Program-made: the position numbers and the translations under genes
Shown: in pieces, positions 8,228 to 16,791 of the stretch
How the letters are laid out: every line of letters starts with the position of its first letter
How positions within the stretch are numbered: the first letter of the stretch is position 1
The notes under the pieces: model-generated
What the model saw: only the letters and a program-made list of their open reading frames with translations
Told to the model about the DNA's origin: nothing
Database searches by the model: none
Source of the DNA: Acrocarpospora pleiomorpha
Lineage (GTDB): Bacteria > Actinomycetota > Actinomycetes > Streptosporangiales > Streptosporangiaceae
Length of the DNA: 64,000 bases
Reading direction: 5' to 3'
Assembly (NCBI RefSeq): GCF_009687885.1
Contig: NZ_BLAF01000081.1
Coordinates: 22,648-86,647, forward strand

Positions 8228-8981
8228 CCTGAGTTCATGGTCCACCTCGATCACCGACGTCGAAGACAGTTCGATCCGCTATCGCGGTGTCCCCATCGAG
8301 GACCTGATCGACGACGGTGACCTGGCGACCACGCTGTGGTTGGTGCTCTTCGGGGGAACACCCGGCACCGGCTCCGCCGACGCGCTCCGCCGCGCCCTGA
8401 TCGCCGCACTGGACCACGGCGTCTCGGCCCCGTCCACGCTGGTCGCGCGGGTGACCGCGTCGACCCGGTCGGCGGTGCCCTTCGCGGTCGCCGGTGGCCT
8501 GATGGCGTTCGCGGGCCCCGCGCACGGGGGAGCAGCCGAAGGGGCGGCGAACCTCTTCGTCGAGATCGCGGCCTCGGACGACCACGAGACCGGCGCCCGC
8601 GACGTGGTGCGGCGGCTGCTGGACCGCGGGGACAGATTTCCCGGGTACGGGCATCCCTACCACCGGCGGGATCCGCGCGTTCCCGCCCTCATGAGCGGCG
8701 TGGCCGAGGACCGGACCCACCGGCGGATCGCCCGGCTCTGCGAGGCGGCACTCCGTGCCGAGTCCGGACGCGACCTGCGCATGAACGCCGACGCCGCGGT
8801 GGCCGCGCTGCTCCTGGACGCCGGGCTCGGCACCGCCGACATCACCCTCGTCACCGGGCTGGGGAGGGCCTTCGGGCTGGCCGCGCACGCCCGCGAGGAG
8901 CTCATGGGCGAGAAGCCCTTCCGCGCCCCGTCCCTGGACACGATCCGGTTCGTGTCACCCGCAAAGCAGGAGGAAGCGTAA
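8211..8981 (+). CDS. Short citrate-synthase-like protein, probable citryl-/citramalyl-CoA lyase type
   Basis: Citrate synthase superfamily protein of 256 residues, far shorter than citrate synthase (about 380-430) and close to the citryl-CoA lyase (Ccl) size. The catalytic triad is present: His105 in GPAHGG, His148 in GYGHPYHRRDPR and Asp194 in MNADAAV. GTG start overlaps the mutase stop by 17 bases. It directly precedes a two-subunit acyl-CoA ligase, the same combination (Ccs plus Ccl) that makes and cleaves citryl-CoA in Hydrogenobacter. Here I infer retro-Claisen cleavage of a hydroxyacyl-CoA derived from the mutase product to acetyl-CoA and an oxo acid. A condensing role cannot be excluded. 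Confidence 0.85.
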   Translation: MTPIPDLSSWSTSITDVEDSSIRYRGVPIEDLIDDGDLATTLWLVLFGGTPGTGSADALRRALIAALDHGVSAPSTLVARVTASTRSAVPFAVAGGLMAFAGPAHGGAAEGAANLFVEIAASDDHETGARDVVRRLLDRGDRFPGYGHPYHRRDPRVPALMSGVAEDRTHRRIARLCEAALRAESGRDLRMNADAAVAALLLDAGLGTADITLVTGLGRAFGLAAHAREELMGEKPFRAPSLDTIRFVSPAKQEEA

Positions 8982-8984
8982 GCG

Positions 8985-10196
8985 ATGACGAAGCTGCTCG
9001 AATACCAGGTGAAGGAGATCCTCCGCGAGGAGGGGATCGCGACGCCACCCGGGCTGGTCTGCCGTTCGGCGGCCGAGGCCCGGGAGGCGGCGGCGGAGCT
9101 CGGTGGCCGGGTGTTCGTGAAGGCGCAGGTCGCCGCCGGGGACCGGGCGTCCGCCGGCGGGGTACGGTCAGGCGCGGACCCGGCGGAGGCCGAGGCGATC
9201 GCCGCGGAGCTCCTCGCGGCCACCATCCAGGGCATGCCGGTCGAGGCCGTGCTCGTCGAGGCCGGCATCCAGGCCGAGTGGGAGGGGTACGCGAGCGTCT
9301 CGATCGTGGAAGGCCCGCCGCGCCGCGTGCTTCGCTTCTCCAGCTCCGGCGGGACTGGTTTCGACCCGGCGCGGGCGGCCTTCCAGCTGGAGTTCGACTC
9401 GCACATCGAACCCCACGTGATCAGACGGGAGCTCCGGCGCACCGGCCTCGCCTCGCACGAACTCCTGGAGGTGACGCGGACGCTGTCCGCGATGATCCGG
9501 TGCGTCTCGCGCTGGTCGGCCTACCTCCTGGAGCTGAACCCGATCGCGTTGACCCCGCACGGCCTGGTCGCGCTCGACGGCAAGGCCGACATCGACGACT
9601 ATTCCAAGGCCCTGATCCCGGACGCGGCGTACCTGGAGGCGGTGGAGACGGACCCGCGCGAGCGGCTCGCCCGTGAATACCAGTCCCGTGACCACCGGGG
9701 GAGCTTCCGCTACGTGCAGCTGCTGCCCGAAGGGGCGGCGCCCGCCGAGCAGCCCCGGGTCGCCTCCCACTCGGTCGGAGGGGGCGAGTCGATGGTCGTC
9801 CTCGACGCCCTCGCGGCTGCGGATCTCGCGCCCACGAACTACTGCGACACCTCGGGCGCTCCCTCCGCCGAGAAGGTCGCGGTGGCGGCCGAGCTGGTGG
9901 CGGGTCAGCCGCACATCGAGGGCGTGCTCTTCTCGACCTGCATCGCCAACCAGCCGCTCACCACGACGGCGCACGGGCTGGTCGACGGCTGGGAACGCGC
10001 CGGTTGGCGAGGGCCCAGCGTGGTGCGCTTCGCGGGCAACGAATCGCCGCAGGCGCGGGACATCGTCGCGCGGTGGGGCACGGGCCGCATGGATCGCCTC
10101 CGTGTGGTCGGTGAGGAAACCGATGAGTGGACGGCCGCGCGGATGCTGCGTGACCTGATCGAGGACGTCAACTCCAGCGAGGAGCAGGGCCGATGA
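8985..10196 (+). CDS. Acyl-CoA ligase beta subunit (SucC-like, ATP-grasp)
   Basis: ATP-grasp and CoA-ligase domains like the beta subunit of succinyl-CoA synthetase, 403 residues. Recognisable parts are KEILREEGIATPPG at the N-terminus, KAQVAAGDRASAGGV in place of the usual GGRGKAGGV, and LELNPIAL, DGKADIDDYS and PTNYCDTSG where SucC has EINPL and ANFLD. These changes show a divergent member, so succinate need not be the substrate. A ribosome site AGGAGGAAG precedes the ATG. It overlaps its partner subunit as ATGA. It should activate a dicarboxylate with ATP and CoA, most simply the mutase product. Confidence 0.88.
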   Translation: MTKLLEYQVKEILREEGIATPPGLVCRSAAEAREAAAELGGRVFVKAQVAAGDRASAGGVRSGADPAEAEAIAAELLAATIQGMPVEAVLVEAGIQAEWEGYASVSIVEGPPRRVLRFSSSGGTGFDPARAAFQLEFDSHIEPHVIRRELRRTGLASHELLEVTRTLSAMIRCVSRWSAYLLELNPIALTPHGLVALDGKADIDDYSKALIPDAAYLEAVETDPRERLAREYQSRDHRGSFRYVQLLPEGAAPAEQPRVASHSVGGGESMVVLDALAAADLAPTNYCDTSGAPSAEKVAVAAELVAGQPHIEGVLFSTCIANQPLTTTAHGLVDGWERAGWRGPSVVRFAGNESPQARDIVARWGTGRMDRLRVVGEETDEWTAARMLRDLIEDVNSSEEQGR

Positions 10197-11065
10197 GTTT
10201 CTTGGTGGACCGGAACACGCGTGTTCTCATCCAGGGCATAACCGGGCAACTCGGCGTGTACGTCACGGAGTTGATGTCCAGGGCCGGCTACCAGCCGGTA
10301 GCCGGCGTCACCCCCGGCCGTGGCGGCACCTCGGTCGGCGGAGTTCCGGTCTTCGACACCGTCGCCGAAGCGGCCGACCAGACCGGGTGCACCGCGTCCC
10401 TGGTGCTGGTGCCCCCGGCCGGGCTGCGGGACGCGGCGCTTGAGGCGATTCACGAGCGCATGGACCCCGTCACGCTCATGGTCGACGGAGTTCCGCTCAA
10501 CCTGTCGATCGAACTGCTGAGCAAGGCTCGCGAAAGCGCGGTGACGCTGATCGGTCCCAACAGCCCGGGAATCATCAGCCCGGGCCAGTGCCTGCTCGGG
10601 GCCCTGGATCCCAGCAGGTTCAGGCCGGGCGAGGTCGCCGTCGTTTCGCGCAGCGGCGGGATGATGTCGACGATCGCCGACAACCTCGCGCGCGCCGGCA
10701 TAGGCACGTCCACGTGCATCGGCATCGGCGGGGACAGCGTGATCGGCATCGACATGCCCACGGCCGTCACGCTGGCGGAGAAGGACCCGGACACCCGGGC
10801 GATCGTGATCTTTGGCGAGATCGGGACCACGCAGGAGGAGCGGCTCGCTGAGCTGATCCGCAAGGGCCAGGTCGGCAAGCCGGTCGTCGCGTACATCGCG
10901 GGCGCGGCGGCCCCGGCGGGCATCCGCTACAGCCATGCCGGCGCGCAGGCCGACGGACCTGCCGGAAGCGCCCAGGCCAAGATGGCGACGCTCGCCGAGG
11001 CGGGCGCGCACGTGGTCGAGAGGTACGTCAGCGTGGGGCAGCTGACCAGGGAACTGCTGGGCTGA
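10193..11065 (+). CDS. Acyl-CoA ligase alpha subunit (SucD-like)
   Basis: CoA-binding and phosphohistidine subunit like SucD, 290 residues, the usual length. The Rossmann-like N-terminus has VLIQGITGQLG, the CoA/phosphate loops read GPNSPGII and SRSGGM, and the catalytic histidine that is phosphorylated is His248 in SHAGAQ. All core residues appear present, so the enzyme should be active. ATGA overlap with the beta subunit. Last gene of the mutase operon; the ABC transporter operon begins 132 bases later under its own promoter. Confidence 0.9.
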   Translation: MSFLVDRNTRVLIQGITGQLGVYVTELMSRAGYQPVAGVTPGRGGTSVGGVPVFDTVAEAADQTGCTASLVLVPPAGLRDAALEAIHERMDPVTLMVDGVPLNLSIELLSKARESAVTLIGPNSPGIISPGQCLLGALDPSRFRPGEVAVVSRSGGMMSTIADNLARAGIGTSTCIGIGGDSVIGIDMPTAVTLAEKDPDTRAIVIFGEIGTTQEERLAELIRKGQVGKPVVAYIAGAAAPAGIRYSHAGAQADGPAGSAQAKMATLAEAGAHVVERYVSVGQLTRELLG

Positions 11066-11115
11066 TCGGCCTTCACCGGTCTCCGGATCGGCAAGTGAAA
11101 CCCGCATCCTGGCTA

Positions 11116-11144
11116 TTGTATTCAAGATACTGAATCCGTATATT
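11116..11144 (+). promoter_or_regulatory. Promoter and operator C of the importer operon
   Basis: TTGTAT (11116-11121), exactly 17 bases, TATATT (11139-11144): a strong-looking sigma-70 promoter. The operator GTATTCAAGATAC (11118-11130), identical to that at 6288, covers the -35 element and spacer. The transcript start would be about 45 bases before the permease ATG at 11198. Confidence 0.65.
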
Positions 11145-11197
11145 CCGGAGTGGCTCGGACGCTCCACATCCCGGGCAGGACGAGGAAAGGGGTGGGC

Positions 11198-13153
11198 ATG
11201 GATCTCCTCATGCAACACCTGTTCAACGGCGTGGTCGCCAGCTCCGTATACATGCTCATCGCGGTCGGCATCACGCTGGTGTTCGGGCTGACGCGACTGA
11301 TCAACTTCGCGCACGGCCAGTTCCTCGTCCTCGCCGTCTTCGTGGCGCTCGACCTGATCACGGCGGGCGTGCCCTTCGTCTTCGCCGCGCTGGCCGCCGT
11401 CGTGACCGCCGGGGCGATCGGCTGGCTGAGCGAACGGCTGCTCTTCCGCTTCACGATGGACAACCCCTACAACGGACTGATCATCGGCCTCGGGCTGCTG
11501 CTCGTGCTGGAGGCGGCGGCCTTCAAGATCTGGGGCGGCTTCCAGGTCAGCGTGCCCGCCGCACTCGACGGCGGCGCCGCCCTCGGCGACACCTACTTCG
11601 CCTGGAACCGGGTGCTCGTGCTCGTCATGGCGGGCCTGGTCACCGCCGGTCTGTTCCTGCTGCTGGCCAGGACGAAGCTCGGCGCGCAACTGCGGGCCGC
11701 GCACGAGAATCCCGTCGCGGCATCGCACGTCGGCGTGAACGTCGGGCGCATGGTCACGGTCGCCTTCGTGGCGGGCTCCGCGCTCGCCGGTCTTGGCGGC
11801 GTGTTCTACGGCACGCTCCAGCCCGTGGGCGCTTTCGACGGCGGGCACCTGATCCTCAAGGGATTCGCGGTCGCCCTGCTGGGCGGCCTGGGGAACGTGT
11901 CAGGGCTGGCGAAGGCCAGCGTGCTCTACGGCATCGGTGAGACGTTGGTGGCGGGTTACGGCCGCGCCGAATACGTTCCGTTCTTCACCTACGGAGTGAT
12001 CATCATTGTGCTGCTCGTGCGGCCGGGTGGTCTCTTCGAGAAGCACCCGCCCGGCGACTCGACCTTCGCCCGGTCATCCAGGGGCGTCGCCCACGTGCGG
12101 AGGCACAGCCGGGTGGAGACACTGCTGGGCGGCGCCGCCTTCGTGCTCCTGCCGATCGTGATCTTCGAGGCGGTGGGCACGTCCCGGTTGCAGTCGCTCG
12201 TCCTGCTCAGCGTCCTGTACGCCATCCAGGTCTACGCGCTGGCGTACGTGTACGAGACCACCGGCGTCCTGTCGATCGCGCAGGGCGGCCTGATGGCCGT
12301 GGGCGCCTACTCGGCCGGGGTCATCGCCGTGCACCTGGGTCTGGGCTTCTGGTGGGCGCTGCTGGTCGCGGTGCCGCTGACGGTGGCGGCCGGGGCGCTC
12401 CTCGGGCTGGTGGTCTCCCGATGTACGGGCCACTACCTGCTCCTCGTCACGCTGGCCTTCTCCGCGCTCGTCACCCAGGTGACGCTGACCGCCATCGACC
12501 TGACGAACGGCGACAACGGGCTGATCCTGCCGGAAAGACTCCCCGTGATCGGTCCCATCACCTTCACCGACCTCCGGTCCCAGTTCTACCTGGTGCTCCT
12601 CGTGACGCTCCTGGCCGCCTTCGGCCTCCGCATGGTCAAGCCGACCCGTTTCGGCAGGCAGCTCGCGGGAGTCCGGGAGAACGAGAGCCTCGCCCGCTCG
12701 ATCGGCCTGCGGGTCGGCCGGGCCAAGGTCGGCGCCTTCGCGCTGAGCGGAGCCGTGTCAGCCGTGGGGGGCGTGCTCTACCTCTACACGCAGACCGTGA
12801 TCGTCCCCACGTCGTTCGACGCCATCTTCAGCATCGAGATCGTCATCATCCTGATCCTGGGCGGGATCTCACTCGCCGGCCCGCTGGTCGCCTCGATGGT
12901 CTACGTGTTGCTGCCCGAGCTCCTGCGACTCGATCCGGTGGACCAACAACTCCTGTTCGGGGTGCTCCTCATCATGATCATTCTCCTTCTCCCGCGCGGC
13001 CTGGTCCCGGCGCTGATCACCGGCTACTCGACGCTCCGGTCTCGTCTCACCCGTACCGGTCACCCGGCCGCGGCCGCCGGCTCCAGCAGGCCCGCGGCCG
13101 GTGGCGCCGACGCGCGGCCCTCGTCCGACCTGGTGCGAGAGGAGATCTCATGA
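11198..13153 (+). CDS. Fused LivH-LivM permease of a branched-chain-type ABC importer
   Basis: One polypeptide of 651 residues joins two permeases that are normally separate. Residues 1 to about 290 are LivH-like (GLTRLINFAHGQF, LLGGLGNVSG) and about 320-610 are LivM-like (TTGVLSIAQGGLMAVGAY, ILGGISLAGP), linked by a cytoplasmic stretch near the pattern FEKHPPGDSTFARSS. The C-terminal 40 residues are Ala/Gly/Arg-rich and probably disordered. Start chosen at ATG 11198 with GAGGAAAGGGG upstream. With the ATPases and lipoprotein that follow it forms a complete HAAT-family importer, probably for the carboxylic or amino acid degraded by this island. Confidence 0.92.
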   Translation: MDLLMQHLFNGVVASSVYMLIAVGITLVFGLTRLINFAHGQFLVLAVFVALDLITAGVPFVFAALAAVVTAGAIGWLSERLLFRFTMDNPYNGLIIGLGLLLVLEAAAFKIWGGFQVSVPAALDGGAALGDTYFAWNRVLVLVMAGLVTAGLFLLLARTKLGAQLRAAHENPVAASHVGVNVGRMVTVAFVAGSALAGLGGVFYGTLQPVGAFDGGHLILKGFAVALLGGLGNVSGLAKASVLYGIGETLVAGYGRAEYVPFFTYGVIIIVLLVRPGGLFEKHPPGDSTFARSSRGVAHVRRHSRVETLLGGAAFVLLPIVIFEAVGTSRLQSLVLLSVLYAIQVYALAYVYETTGVLSIAQGGLMAVGAYSAGVIAVHLGLGFWWALLVAVPLTVAAGALLGLVVSRCTGHYLLLVTLAFSALVTQVTLTAIDLTNGDNGLILPERLPVIGPITFTDLRSQFYLVLLVTLLAAFGLRMVKPTRFGRQLAGVRENESLARSIGLRVGRAKVGAFALSGAVSAVGGVLYLYTQTVIVPTSFDAIFSIEIVIILILGGISLAGPLVASMVYVLLPELLRLDPVDQQLLFGVLLIMIILLLPRGLVPALITGYSTLRSRLTRTGHPAAAAGSSRPAAGGADARPSSDLVREEIS

Positions 13154-13887
13154 GCGAGGTCCTGCTGCGTGGCGCCGGGGTGACGGTTCGGTTCGGAGCG
13201 CTGGTCGCCTGCGACGCGGTGGACATCGACGTCGTGGCCGGTGAGATTCTCGGCATCATCGGCCCGAACGGCTCGGGGAAGAGCACGCTGCTGCGCGCGC
13301 TGTCCTCCGTCCACCCGCCGACGCGGGGCGGCGTCTTCTGGCGAGGCGAGGAGGTCACCGGCTGGAAGGTCGACAAACTGGCCCGGCACGGGCTGGTCAT
13401 GGCGTCGCAGAACCAGATGGTCTTCGGCGGGGTCACCGTGCGGGAGGCCCTCGCCATCGCGCACAGCTGCCGCCCGAAGAGCAAGCGCGTCGACGAGGCG
13501 CTCGCCGGGGAGAGACTCGTCGCGCTCGTGGGCCTCGACGCGGTCCTCGACGCGCTCGCGTCCGACCTTCCCCTGGGCTATCTCCGCCGGCTCGGGATCG
13601 GCATCGCGCTGGCGGCGCAGCCAGACCTGCTGCTGCTCGACGAGCCCGCGGCCGGGCTCAACGACTTCGAGACGCGCGAGCTCAAGGCGCTGTTACTGAC
13701 GTTGCGGGACCTGGGCGTCACCGTCGGCATCGTCGACCACGACATGACCTTGATGGTGTCCATGTGCGACAGGGTGGTGGTCCTCGACGCCGGAAAGAAG
13801 CTGGTCGAGGGCCCTCCGTCGGTGGTGGTGAAGGATCCGCGGGTCATCGAGGCCTACCTCGGGACCCCGATGGAGGAGAAGCCATGA
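13150..13887 (+). CDS. ABC importer ATPase, LivG-like
   Basis: Nucleotide-binding subunit of 245 residues. Walker A is GPNGSGKST, Walker B is LLLLDEPAAGL, and the signature region reads LPLGYLRRLGIGIAL, which is the LivG-type variant of LSGGQ. A conserved His (IVDHDM) follows. ATGA overlaps on both sides couple it to the permease and to LivF. Energises uptake through the fused LivHM channel. Confidence 0.93.
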   Translation: MSEVLLRGAGVTVRFGALVACDAVDIDVVAGEILGIIGPNGSGKSTLLRALSSVHPPTRGGVFWRGEEVTGWKVDKLARHGLVMASQNQMVFGGVTVREALAIAHSCRPKSKRVDEALAGERLVALVGLDAVLDALASDLPLGYLRRLGIGIALAAQPDLLLLDEPAAGLNDFETRELKALLLTLRDLGVTVGIVDHDMTLMVSMCDRVVVLDAGKKLVEGPPSVVVKDPRVIEAYLGTPMEEKP

Positions 13888-14606
13888 GCACTGCCGAACT
13901 GGAGATCTCGGGACTCACCGCGGGGTACGGCGGGGTCGTCGCCGTCAAGGACGTCAGCCTGTCCGTGCCGGCGGGCACGACCGTCGCCCTGCTCGGAGCG
14001 AACGGCGCGGGCAAGAGCACGATCCTGCGCAGTGTCTCCGGTCAGGTGAAGCCGCGGTCCGGCGACATCCGGCTGAACGGGGAGTCGCTCGTCGGTCTCC
14101 GCCCCGACCAGACCCTCGCCAGGGGCGTGGCCCATGTGCTCGAAGGCCGGCAGGTGTTCGCGCAGATGACCGTGCTGGAGAACCTCCGGCTGGGTTCCGT
14201 CCGGCGCGGCGGCGGAACCCATGACGAGACCATCGCGCTGCTGCTCGACCACTTCCCGGTTCTCGCGGAGAAGGCGAAGCAGCCGGCGGGTCAGCTGTCG
14301 GGTGGACAGCAGCAGATGCTCGCCATCTCGCGCGCGCTCATGTCGCGCCCGCGGATGCTGCTGCTCGACGAGCCGTCGCTGGGCCTGGCACCGGTGATGC
14401 TCCCGACGATCGTGGAGCTGATCCGTTGGGCACAGACCACGTTCGGGGCCGCGGTCCTGATCGTGGAACAGTACAGCGCGCTGGCCCTACAGGTCTCGAC
14501 CTGGGGTTACGTGCTCCGGAACGGACACCTTGTCGCCTCCGCCTCCAGCGCGGAGCTGTCGGAGGGCGACGCCATCAACACCGCCTACTTCGGTGTCGAC
14601 CCCTGA
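13884..14606 (+). CDS. ABC importer ATPase, LivF-like
   Basis: Second ATPase, 240 residues, with Walker A GANGAGKST, signature LSGGQQQM, Walker B LLLDEPSLGLAP (typical LivF) and H-loop replaced by IVEQ as usual for this family. ATGA overlap with the LivG gene. Forms the heterodimeric ATPase of the importer. Confidence 0.93.
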   Translation: MSTAELEISGLTAGYGGVVAVKDVSLSVPAGTTVALLGANGAGKSTILRSVSGQVKPRSGDIRLNGESLVGLRPDQTLARGVAHVLEGRQVFAQMTVLENLRLGSVRRGGGTHDETIALLLDHFPVLAEKAKQPAGQLSGGQQQMLAISRALMSRPRMLLLDEPSLGLAPVMLPTIVELIRWAQTTFGAAVLIVEQYSALALQVSTWGYVLRNGHLVASASSAELSEGDAINTAYFGVDP

Positions 14607-14668
14607 GCGATCGACCCGGGGAATTCACGGGCTCGGACACCCACGTCCGGAAGAACCAAAGGAGAGTC

Positions 14669-15874
14669 ATGCGTAAGAAGTTCGCGGTTGTAGCCGCCGT
14701 CATGTCACTGTCGACGGCCGCCGCCTGTGGCTCGGACGGGGGAACGAGCAGTGTCAACGATCACGTGATCGAAATCGGGGCCGTGCTGTCTTTGACCGGC
14801 CCCTTCGCCGCCCAGGGCGAGGCCCATCTGGGCAGCATCAAGCTGGGGATCGACCAGGTGACCAAGGCCGGTGGCATCACCGTCAACGGCCAGAAGTACA
14901 CCTTCGCCGTGACGACGAAGGACTCGGCCAGCGACCCCGCGAAAGCGACGGCAGGGGTCCTGGGCATGATCCGCGACGAGGGGGTCAAGTACCTGATCGG
15001 GCCGGCCGACACCCCGTCGGTGGTCGCGGCGGAGTCCGTGGTCACCAAGCAGGACGTGCTGTGGCTGGCCGGGTCGACCTACATCTCCGGCCGGCTGGAG
15101 GCGAAGGCCGGTGACCCGGCCTTCGCGAAGATCTTCGGTACGAACCCGAGCGCGGCCACGGTGTTCCCGGCCGCCGTGAACGGGGCGCTGCAGTACCAGC
15201 CCGGCACGAAGACGGCCGCGATCGTGTGGCCGTCCGGGGCCGCGTCCGACCCCTACGTCGAGCTCATCGAGAAGGCCTTCGCCGCCAAGGGGGTCGACGT
15301 CGTGGACAAGCTGCGTTTCGACATCGCGAGCACCGACTTCTCCGGCATTCTCACCAAGCTCAAGTCGTACAAGCCGGATATCGTCTTCACGGGCACCACC
15401 AGTGGGGCGGTTCAGGCCTTCGCCTCCCAGGCCGTGCAGCTCGGCAGCCCGTTCGGCAGCATGATCGTCTTGGGGGCGACCGCCGGAACCGGACTGACGG
15501 GGAACAACGGCAAACCCCTTCCCTTCCCGTACATGTACATCATGAACCGGGGCCTGGACCCGTACACCGGCAACCCGGACGTCACCCAGCTGTTCCAGCA
15601 GTACGAGCAGGTCAACGGCAAGCCGCCGGCCCTGGACGCGCAGCTGTACGCGACGGAGTTCACCTCCTCCATCAACGCTCTCGCCAGGGCCATGGAGAAG
15701 GCGGGAACCGTCGACGACCCCGACGCGGTGGCCAAGGCGCTCAAGACGGTGAGCGTCAACGCGGGGAACGGCGACGTCTCCTTCGCCCAGAACGGGGTGC
15801 TGCAGGCACCCATCGCGGTCTGCGAACTCCGCGACGGAGACGGCACCTGCAAGCTGGTCACGCCCGGACAGTGA
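14669..15874 (+). CDS. ABC importer substrate-binding lipoprotein, LivK-like
   Basis: Periplasmic-binding-protein-fold lipoprotein, 401 residues, type 1 (Peripla_BP_6). A short signal ends in the lipobox AAAC. Start at ATG 14669 after AAAGGAGAG. The domain begins IEIGAVLSLTGPFAAQGEA, the region that contacts ligand in LivJ-type proteins. Family members bind amino acids, amides, short organic acids or aromatic acids. Here the neighbours suggest a carboxylic acid feeding the mutase or P450. Confidence 0.92.
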   Translation: MRKKFAVVAAVMSLSTAAACGSDGGTSSVNDHVIEIGAVLSLTGPFAAQGEAHLGSIKLGIDQVTKAGGITVNGQKYTFAVTTKDSASDPAKATAGVLGMIRDEGVKYLIGPADTPSVVAAESVVTKQDVLWLAGSTYISGRLEAKAGDPAFAKIFGTNPSAATVFPAAVNGALQYQPGTKTAAIVWPSGAASDPYVELIEKAFAAKGVDVVDKLRFDIASTDFSGILTKLKSYKPDIVFTGTTSGAVQAFASQAVQLGSPFGSMIVLGATAGTGLTGNNGKPLPFPYMYIMNRGLDPYTGNPDVTQLFQQYEQVNGKPPALDAQLYATEFTSSINALARAMEKAGTVDDPDAVAKALKTVSVNAGNGDVSFAQNGVLQAPIAVCELRDGDGTCKLVTPGQ

Positions 15875-15885
15875 ATTGGAGACCG

Positions 15886-15914
15886 ATGACCTGCGCGAAA
15901 CTCGCGCAGGTCAT
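15886..15914 (+). terminator. Hairpin between the importer operon and the SDR gene
   Basis: Perfect 12-base stem ATGACCTGCGCG / CGCGCAGGTCAT with loop AAACT, eleven bases after the binding-protein stop. There is no T-run after it, so it may stabilise the highly expressed importer message or attenuate the downstream genes rather than stop transcription fully. Confidence 0.55.
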
Positions 15915-15938
15915 CCGGATCGAGTGCCAGGAGTGATG

Positions 15939-16751
15939 ATGAGTTTCGAGCCCATGGTGGACGGCGTCGCGATCGTGACCGGCGCGGGGTCGAGCGGACC
16001 GGGCTTCGGCACGGGCAAGGCGAGTGCGGTGCTGCTGGCCAGGTCCGGGTGCGGCGTCGTCGTCCTCGACAGCGTGGCGGAGCGGACCAGGGAGACGGTC
16101 GAGCTCATCGAGTCGGAGGGCGGTCGCGCGGTCGGCTGCGTGGGCGACGTCCGCGACCCGGCCGTCGCCCGGCGCGCCGTGGACACCGCGGTGGACACGT
16201 TCGGAAGTCTCACGACCTTGGTCAACAACGTCGGCGTCTTCCGTTCCGGCACGCTCGCGGCCATGACCGACGAGGACCTGGAGCTGCACCTGGGGGTCAA
16301 TCTCAAGGGCACGCTCTTCCTGATCCGGGCCGCGGTACCGGCCATGGCCGCGTCAGGTGGCGGTTCGGTGGTGAACATCAGTTCGATCGCCGCCCATCGC
16401 GGGGTGTCGAGTTCGGGCACCGTCGCCTACACCGCCTCCAAGGGCGCCATCGAGGCGGTCGCCACCGTCCTCGCCGCCGAGCTCGGGCCGCAGGGCATCC
16501 GGGTCAACACCGTGGTGCCGGGTACTCTCGACACCCCGCTGCTGCGGATGACCCTGACCCCGGAGCAGATCGCCGACCGCCAGCGCACCGCCCCGCTGGG
16601 ACCGGGCGGCGACGCCTGGGATGTCGCCAGGGCCGTGGTGTTCTTCGCGAGCCCGTGGGCCCGCTGGGTCTCGGGCGCGATCATCCCGGTGGACGGCGGA
16701 TTCCTGACCACCTCGCCCGCCATGTTCACGGGGGCGGTCGACACGAAGTGA
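15939..16751 (+). CDS. Short-chain dehydrogenase/reductase
   Basis: Classical SDR, 270 residues, NAD(P)-dependent alcohol or hydroxyacid oxidoreductase. Active-site Ser149, Tyr164 and Lys168 (YTASK) and NNVG at 97-100 are present. The cofactor loop reads TGAGSSGPGFGTG, a few residues longer than the usual TGxxxGxG. Asp44 at the end of beta-2 suggests NAD preference. Of two adjacent ATGs, 15939 has better spacing from AGGAG. C-terminal GAIIPVDGGF is typical. Likely oxidises an alcohol made by the P450 or LLM monooxygenase. Confidence 0.92.
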   Translation: MSFEPMVDGVAIVTGAGSSGPGFGTGKASAVLLARSGCGVVVLDSVAERTRETVELIESEGGRAVGCVGDVRDPAVARRAVDTAVDTFGSLTTLVNNVGVFRSGTLAAMTDEDLELHLGVNLKGTLFLIRAAVPAMAASGGGSVVNISSIAAHRGVSSSGTVAYTASKGAIEAVATVLAAELGPQGIRVNTVVPGTLDTPLLRMTLTPEQIADRQRTAPLGPGGDAWDVARAVVFFASPWARWVSGAIIPVDGGFLTTSPAMFTGAVDTK

Positions 16752-16791
16752 GCCCGCCCGACCCCTTGCCCTCTGAGAGAAAGGCCTCGAT

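Noticed and set aside
6614..8254. Very long minus-strand frame over the mutase gene
   Set aside because: Shadow of the mutase coding sequence; no recognisable domain and no start context.
11066..11197. Small gene between the ligase and importer operons
   Set aside because: No frame with a start and coding bias; the stretch holds the promoter and operator.
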